Of a stretch of 64,000 nucleotides of DNA, positions 60,101-64,000 are shown piece by piece. The notes beneath the pieces were generated by a model. It made no database searches. It was not told where the DNA came from and saw only the letters and a program-made list of their open reading frames with translations. This DNA is from Streptosporangium sp. NBC_01756 (lineage in GTDB: Bacteria; Actinomycetota; Actinomycetes; Streptosporangiales; Streptosporangiaceae), in contig NZ_CP109130.1 in the NCBI RefSeq assembly GCF_035917975.1, positions 6,262,001 to 6,326,000 on the forward strand, given 5' to 3'. A program made the position numbers and the translations under genes. The stretch's first letter is position 1. Each line of letters begins with the position of its first letter.

Positions 60101-60699
60101 GCCTCGCCTTCCATCCCGACGGCAGGTCCCTCGGGGTCGCCGGCGGCGAGAACAGACTGGTGGACGTCGCCACCGGCAAGGCCGCCGGCCGTCCCTACGG
60201 CGCGTCGGCGTCCAACGTCCGGGTCGCCGGCCTGGCGTTCAGCAAGGACGGTTCCCGCATCGCGGTCGGCGCCGGCATCGGCTCCGGCGGCGATGTCGAC
60301 GCGGGACGGCTCTCGGTCTGGGACACGGCCACCCGGAGCAGCCGGGGCGCTCAGCTCCGCGCGGGTACGGCCGGGGTCTTCCTGCTGGCCTACTCGCCGC
60401 GTGGTGACGTGGTCGCCGCCGTCGTGGACGACAAGAAGGTGCTGCTGTGGGACGTGCACTCCGGGATGCGCCTAGGCCAGCCGATCGCCGTGCACACGGA
60501 TCACATCGAGTCGCTGGCCTTCGTCGCCGACGGCTCGCGGCTGCTCAGCGTCGACGCGACCGGCACGCTGGCCGAGCATGTCGTCGACCCCGACCAGGCG
60601 GCCTCCGCCGTCTGCGCCCGCGCGGGCAGGACGCTGACCGAGGCCGAGTGGCACGGCTACCTGCCGTCCCTGGCCTACCGGGATGTCTGCCGGCGGTGA
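57169..60699 (+). CDS. Ser/Thr protein kinase fused to nSTAND-type region and WD40 propeller
   Basis: A 1176-residue protein starting at GTG, with GGGGAGG 6 bp upstream. The kinase domain (about 14-275) is canonical: Lys44, HRDMKPDN with Asp138, and DFG at 155-157. A helical region (about 305-450) matches the end of nSTAND regulators (SYAMLDPAEQALAPEVFLRL, then LLEVFAYLITGD), but no P-loop is present. A basic strip and one helix (ARLLTVALAGLLVVALAAGA) cross the membrane at about 455-480. The rest holds many WD40-type repeats ending in motifs such as VRMWDIRTGR and VLLWDVHSG, probably one or two propellers. It may act as a sensor kinase with an extracytoplasmic propeller. Confidence 0.9.
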   Translation: MATALIDGDPQRLGKYWLAGRLGAGGQGVVYEAYGEDGLRVAVKVLHGDPANDPELRERFGKEATAAQRVASFCTAGVIAADLDGDRPYIVSEYVEGGSLRQAVAGGRRFAGDDLHRLGTAIATALTAIHDAGVIHRDMKPDNVLLGPDGPRVIDFGVARTLEMSLTATGLVTGTPTYMAPEVFTGQRAGTPADVFAWGGIMLFAATGQDPFEGESLGGVMHRVLSSDPDLSPLPGSLRGLVGAALDKDPAARPTARQLLLALISGDGRLDTVRLLAEGSREGGRVHVTVDDPGMGILAEESYAMLDPAEQALAPEVFLRLITVDDDGGLRARRAGRAEFPDGARRLLEVFAYLITGDGREVWLTRIALLHAWPRLRSWVEANRDGLAAHREIWTAMRRWETRGHRDADLLQGHSLRAAVRWAATGRRDIALSPAERDFLDEGTALARRRSRRARLLTVALAGLLVVALAAGALAVRQSGVADERSATIAVQHDRSEARRLATLADTLRVTEPVKAMLLSVASWRIARVPEARAALSGSLTQQETAAFHDPATAAQTLRVLSRDGRTLVSVGEDSVRMWDIRTGRKTGGFTGIGKNVRAVALSPSGRTLAVLGGGGVRVWDVRTGRARGARLPLRAPEIETVQPGLLFGQAEELLVVTHDEEQTVWNLRTGERRKPPVQVLDTAPDGRHIVGDGPAREMEIRDLSGPGRISLDRVCDACGFTAAYSADGKLVAVAKGGSVEVKETATGRTAADTLSDGSRGGLLFSPDGRHLASYTGSSITIWSDFNLVPVLVRKIDSITPSLAFDPDGRTVRYLDEDTVVTLDLGALLRPARLKGTDGGAVLSPDGRLLAARREGTHRVTLWDVRRRRPVGAPLDVGRGSFFQMAFTPDGRRLAVSRQGGGEDVSTIGIWDTSSRKRVATVSARGQGGVTAMAFSPDGTALAASVEEAAATSDSTVHLWDLPGGRPRWVLRQDAVTGLAFHPDGRSLGVAGGENRLVDVATGKAAGRPYGASASNVRVAGLAFSKDGSRIAVGAGIGSGGDVDAGRLSVWDTATRSSRGAQLRAGTAGVFLLAYSPRGDVVAAVVDDKKVLLWDVHSGMRLGQPIAVHTDHIESLAFVADGSRLLSVDATGTLAEHVVDPDQAASAVCARAGRTLTEAEWHGYLPSLAYRDVCRR

Positions 60700-60703
60700 C
60701 GGC

Positions 60704-60730
60704 GGGAGGCGCGGGTACGGCCCGCCTCCC
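60704..60730 (+). terminator. Hairpin after the kinase-WD40 gene
   Basis: An 8-bp stem (GGGAGGCG with CGCCTCCC) continues after a one-base bulge by 2 bp. It starts 5 bp past the stop codon. Confidence 0.65.
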
Positions 60731-60816
60731 CACGGGACATCAGGTGGTCCGGTCCATGGCGCCTCGGCCTGCGAGAACCCCGGGCCGGGCGGTCCCTGCG
60801 GGACGGAGCGGCCCGT

Positions 60817-60844
60817 CGCCTCGCCGAGAGCTCTCGGCGAGGCG
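60817..60844. terminator. 28-bp perfect palindrome, hairpin on the DUF2252 side
   Basis: Two 14-bp arms meet at GAGCTC without a spacer. It lies 27 bp beyond the end of the DUF2252 gene (minus strand), so it is a likely terminator for that gene and a cruciform candidate. Confidence 0.6.
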
Positions 60845-60870
60845 CGGCCGGCCGGGTCTCCGGGCCTTTC

Positions 60871-62169
60871 TCAGAGGCCGGGGAGGCGGCCGTTGCGGAA
60901 CAGGTCGACGAAGAGCTGGTGGTCGGTCCTGGCCTGCGCGCCGTAGGCGTGGGCGAAGTCGACGAGCATGCCGGTGAAACCGCCGAGGTCATCGCCGATC
61001 ACGGCCGTGATCGCGTCCTCGGTGGAGAAGTCGACCAGGTCGTGGCTGGACTCGTCGTCGGCGACCGAGTGCATGCGGGCCACGGCCCGGCCGAGGTCGC
61101 GGATCACCGAGGCCAGCTCGTCCGGTTCGTTGACATCCCCCCAGTCCAGGTCGGAGGAGTAGGGGGAGACCTCCGCGACGAGCTGGCCGACGCCGTTCAG
61201 CGTGGTGTAGCCGAGCCAGGGGTCGGCGTAGGCCTGCAGGGCGCGTTGCGACTCGGCGGTGCGGTGGCCCTGGTGTTTGAAGTAGCCGTGCACCTTCTCG
61301 TCGGTGATGTGCCGGGCCACGGCCGGGACCTGGGCCTGCTTCATGTAGAGGATGACGTCGTTCTCCAGAGCCTGGGTGTGGCCCTCCAGCAGCATGTTGT
61401 AGGAGGGCAACCCCGCCGAGCCGATGCCGACTCCGGTGCGGAGCGCGAAGTCCTTGATCGTGTGCTCGACCTCGGAGGTCGTGGGGAGCGTGGTCAGGTA
61501 GTCCCGGAAGGCCGCCTCCACCGCCTGCCTGGTCTCCTCGTCGATCGGGTGACGGCCGTCCATGGCGGCGAACCTGCGGTCGAAGCCGTCGATCGTGGTC
61601 TCCGCGTCCAGCAACGCCACCCGGGTGTTCAGCCGGGCCACCTGCAGCACCCGGTGGAGCACGCCGGTGGTGGTCTCCAGGGTCAGCGAGCCGATCGCGT
61701 CGTCCCCGCCCGCCGAGATGCCGGTCAGTTCGGCGAGGTAGGCCTGGGCGAACCCGGTCACCAGCTCGGTGATCACATCGTCCGACAGGGCCTTGGCGTA
61801 CCCGATGAGCGCGACGCTGGCCACGAACCGTTTGAGGTCCCAGACGTAAGGACCGACGTAGGCCTCGTCGAAGTCGTTGACGTTGAAGACCAGGACACCC
61901 GAGGCGTTCATGTAGGTGCCGAAGTTCTCGGCGTGCAGGTCGCCGTGGATCCACACCCGGCGGGTCTGGTCGTCGAGGAAGGAGTCGTCGGCGAACGTCC
62001 CCGTCATGTCCGCGTAGAAGAGGGAGGCACTGCCCCGGTAGAAGGCGAACGGGGTGGCCGCCATCTTCCGGAACTTGCGCCGGAAGGCGGCGGGGTCACG
62101 CCTGATGGAGTCGCCGAACTCGGTGATCAGGACGTCGAGAATGTGCGCCGAGCGCCCATCGGTGGTCAT
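60871..62169 (-). CDS. DUF2252 family protein
   Basis: A 432-residue protein of the DUF2252 family. The phosphotransferase-like catalytic motif is VWIHGDLHAENFG (HGD-x-H-x-x-N type), with a second acidic motif VFNVNDFDEAYVG where a DFG-like Asp would bind metal. Distinct family segments are PFAFYRGSASLFYADMTGTF and the C-terminal HAYGAQARTDHQLFVDLFRN. The fold resembles aminoglycoside/choline-type kinases; the substrate is unknown. It is monocistronic between two strong hairpins. Confidence 0.88.
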   Translation of the reverse strand: MTTDGRSAHILDVLITEFGDSIRRDPAAFRRKFRKMAATPFAFYRGSASLFYADMTGTFADDSFLDDQTRRVWIHGDLHAENFGTYMNASGVLVFNVNDFDEAYVGPYVWDLKRFVASVALIGYAKALSDDVITELVTGFAQAYLAELTGISAGGDDAIGSLTLETTTGVLHRVLQVARLNTRVALLDAETTIDGFDRRFAAMDGRHPIDEETRQAVEAAFRDYLTTLPTTSEVEHTIKDFALRTGVGIGSAGLPSYNMLLEGHTQALENDVILYMKQAQVPAVARHITDEKVHGYFKHQGHRTAESQRALQAYADPWLGYTTLNGVGQLVAEVSPYSSDLDWGDVNEPDELASVIRDLGRAVARMHSVADDESSHDLVDFSTEDAITAVIGDDLGGFTGMLVDFAHAYGAQARTDHQLFVDLFRNGRLPGL

Positions 62170-62272
62170 GAGGGGCAGGGTAGGGGGAAGAGCCGGACTT
62201 CGCCAGGCGGCAGGTCGGCGGTGTGCACCCCGGACGGCCGTCCGACGCCGGGCGACGGTCCGAGGACCCGGC

Positions 62273-62310
62273 CGGCCGCCGCCGTCCCCGCGCGGGGACG
62301 GCGGCGGCCG
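62273..62310 (-). terminator. Strong hairpin after the Kelch protein gene
   Basis: A perfect 17-bp stem (62273-62289 with 62294-62310) has a 4-nt loop GCGC. It starts 13 bp past the stop of the minus-strand Kelch gene. Confidence 0.9.
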
Positions 62311-62322
62311 TGCCGCACGGTG

Positions 62323-64000
62323 TCAGCAGTCCCGGCGCGGCAGGGTGACGTCGCGCCGCACGTCGCTGTGCGGCAGCGGACGCACGGTGAACGTCGAGGA
62401 ACGGTGCCCGTCGGCCGTGACCGTCACCTCGGCCCGCAGCAGCCCGCCCTGGATCCAGCCGGCGTACCGCCCGTCGGCATCGGTGCCCAGGGTCCACGAA
62501 TCCCGGCCTCGCCTGATGGTCACCGTCGCCCCTGCCAGGGGCGTCGCCTTCCCGTCACAGGCTTCCGACAGCACCTGGCCGGACAGCCGTGCCCAGGACC
62601 ACGGCGCCTCGGCTTTGAGCGTCACGCCGACACTCGGGGCCTTGTAGGGGGTGTCCTCGCGTACGGTCAGCATCGCTTCGTACGTGCCCGGCTGGGTGAC
62701 CTGCCGGGCATCGAGAGTGAGGGTGATCTTTACGCTGCGGCCGGGGGCGAGCGTGCCCCGCTGCGGGTGCACGCTGAGCCACGGCACGCCGGTGCCCGCC
62801 GGGTCGCAGCCGCCATAGCCGGGCAGCATCTCGTTGAACGGCAGCACACGCGGGCCGTCGCCACCGCCGATCTTGTAGAAGCCGCAGGCGGCGGCGCCTC
62901 GCCAGAGGGCGTAGCCGGAGTTCGGCAGCGCCGTCCAGGTGTCGGTGTCGGCGTCGTACGCGAACGTCTCGTTGGTCACCGTGCTCCCGGCTTTCGCCAC
63001 CCCGCCCGCGACGACCAGCGTCCCGTTGGCCACCGCGTAGCTGCTCGCCCACAGGTCGAGCGGCAGATCGGCGGCGCGGGTCCAGCTGTTCCGACCGGGA
63101 TCGTAGGCGTAGGCGTGTTGCGTGCCGTGCGGACCGGCGGCCAGCCCACCGGCGCAGACGACCTTGCCGTCGACCCCGCCGCAGGACGGCCAGGAGACCG
63201 GCTCGGGGTACGGCGCGGCGGCGGTGAAGCTGTCGCTCGCCACGTCGTACACCGTGACCTGGTCCGTGGCACTCTGGCACTCACCGGCACAGCCCCCGAC
63301 GGAGTAGATCTTTCCGTCGAGTACGGCGGAGCCGACCGCCCCCCAGGGGTGCGGATTGTCCGCGCCGGTGCTCCAGCCGTCGGTCTCGGGGTCGTAGACG
63401 AGGGTGGTGGCGGCTGGGGTGCCCTGGGAGCCCCAGCCGGCGACGACGTAGAACCGGCCGTCGACGAACGCCGATGCGGGCTTCTGGCGGGCGTCCGGCA
63501 TGTCGGCGAGCCGCGTCCACGACGTCGCGATCGGGTCGTAGACGTACGACGCGGGCGTCGCGGCCTCTCCGCGGAGCGAACCCCCGAAGGAGTACACCCG
63601 GCCGTCGTGGTAGCCGGCGGCGTTGTCCCTGATCGTGGTCGGGTAGTCGGCGATCGTGGTCCACGGGGCGGCGGCCGCGCCGGAGCGCGGTCCGGTCTCC
63701 TCGCCGGCGGCGGGCCTGGTGACCGGACCGGGCGAGATACCGGTCACCTCGACCCTGCGTGGGGGCGCTCCCTGCGAACGTGTCGCCGACGCGGAGAGGC
63801 CGATGCCGTCTGCGCGCCGGATCGCGGAGTCGCGCGCCGACTCCGCGAAGTCGTAGGTGAGCGGGGCGGTGCCCCGATTGGTGATGGTCAGTTGCCTCTT
63901 CACCTCCGTTCCGAGCGGGGTCTTCTCCGACATGTCGCCCGACTTGAGGGCGAGCAGGCCCGCGGTGAGGGAGAAGTCGATCCTGGACACCTTGTCCGCT
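62323..64000 (-). CDS. Secreted Kelch-repeat protein with C-terminal beta domains, 3' part (5' end outside window)
   Basis: The frame is open to the right edge, giving about 559 residues. A beta-rich N-terminal part (LGTEVKRQLTITNRGTAPLT) suggests an Ig-like, choice-of-anchor-type domain. Five or more Kelch motifs follow from about residue 145 to 395 (YHDGRVYSFGGS, then VDGRFYVVAGWG and DGKIYSVGG), forming a beta-propeller. Next comes a second Ig-like strand set (WLSVHPQRGTLAPGRSVKIT). The last 90 residues are a carboxypeptidase-regulatory-like domain (TPLAGATVTIRRGRDSW, then TDADGRYAGW). In actinomycetes such ends occur on S8 peptidases, so the missing 5' part may encode a protease. That is inference. 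Confidence 0.8.
   Translation of the reverse strand, partial: ADKVSRIDFSLTAGLLALKSGDMSEKTPLGTEVKRQLTITNRGTAPLTYDFAESARDSAIRRADGIGLSASATRSQGAPPRRVEVTGISPGPVTRPAAGEETGPRSGAAAAPWTTIADYPTTIRDNAAGYHDGRVYSFGGSLRGEAATPASYVYDPIATSWTRLADMPDARQKPASAFVDGRFYVVAGWGSQGTPAATTLVYDPETDGWSTGADNPHPWGAVGSAVLDGKIYSVGGCAGECQSATDQVTVYDVASDSFTAAAPYPEPVSWPSCGGVDGKVVCAGGLAAGPHGTQHAYAYDPGRNSWTRAADLPLDLWASSYAVANGTLVVAGGVAKAGSTVTNETFAYDADTDTWTALPNSGYALWRGAAACGFYKIGGGDGPRVLPFNEMLPGYGGCDPAGTGVPWLSVHPQRGTLAPGRSVKITLTLDARQVTQPGTYEAMLTVREDTPYKAPSVGVTLKAEAPWSWARLSGQVLSEACDGKATPLAGATVTIRRGRDSWTLGTDADGRYAGWIQGGLLRAEVTVTADGHRSSTFTVRPLPHSDVRRDVTLPRRDC

Noticed and set aside
1-64000. tRNA, rRNA and CRISPR arrays
   Set aside because: No cloverleaf, rRNA motif or regularly spaced repeat was recognised on either strand by reading. 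This was not a computed search.

Overview
The window is a GC-rich actinomycete chromosome segment. Codon third positions are almost all G or C, GTG starts are common, genes are dense on both strands, and the content is typical of soil actinomycetes: a GSII glutamine synthetase, an Ngc-type ABC importer without its own ATPase, DUF5999, PF04672 methyltransferase and DUF2871 families, large Ser/Thr kinases, and WXG100/CpnT-type secreted proteins. The gene mix is most like Streptosporangiaceae, but that is an inference. No rRNA, tRNA or CRISPR array was seen. The left edge cuts an MMPL exporter and the right edge cuts a Kelch-repeat secreted protein.

Layout. 0-6 kb: MMPL exporter end, a secreted SSI-type protease inhibitor, a secreted collagen-like protein, a CHAP hydrolase, and a translationally coupled DUF5999 / ATP-binding regulator pair. 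6-16 kb: a LuxR-type STAND regulator, a transmembrane Ser/Thr kinase, a BCCT transporter, a TauE-type permease and a large secreted beta-helix protein with two F5/8-type C domains. 16-22 kb: an island of type VII (ESX)-type secreted proteins. It holds two tandem CpnT-like proteins with identical N-termini, one intact and one broken small ESX partner, and two convergent genes that each join an ESX-like helical N-domain to one half of an endonuclease/exonuclease/phosphatase (EEP) nuclease. 22-31 kb: S33 peptidase, a redox two-component pair (cNMP-binding histidine kinase plus receiver/thioredoxin-reductase fusion), TrmB-type regulator, glnII, MerR regulator and methyltransferase.

31-43 kb: an amino-sugar module (RpiR regulator, SIS protein, NgcE/F/G-like importer), a small IS200/IS605-type remnant between a toxin-like fragment and an RHH antitoxin, AlkD-like glycosylase, KstR2-like TetR regulator, a NarL-type two-component system, PAP2 phosphatase and a NagZ-like GH3 enzyme with a palindromic operator. 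43-47 kb: a pentapeptide protein followed by a resistance-type cassette (MFS exporter divergent from its TetR repressor) flanked by a decayed Tn3 transposase and an integrase fragment. 47-64 kb: ATP-grasp protein, LysR/VOC pair, cupin-DUF2871 pair, SDR, a complete five-gene peptide ABC importer with overlapping genes, a kinase-WD40 fusion, a DUF2252 protein and the Kelch protein.

The strongest candidate for something undescribed is the pair at 20203-21234 (+) and 21239-21982 (-). The motifs of one EEP nuclease are divided without overlap between two convergent genes, each with its own ESX-like N-domain, as if the enzyme were exported as two halves. Several intergenic regions carry strong hairpin terminators, at 1612, 2940, 13416, 27715, 60704 and 62273.
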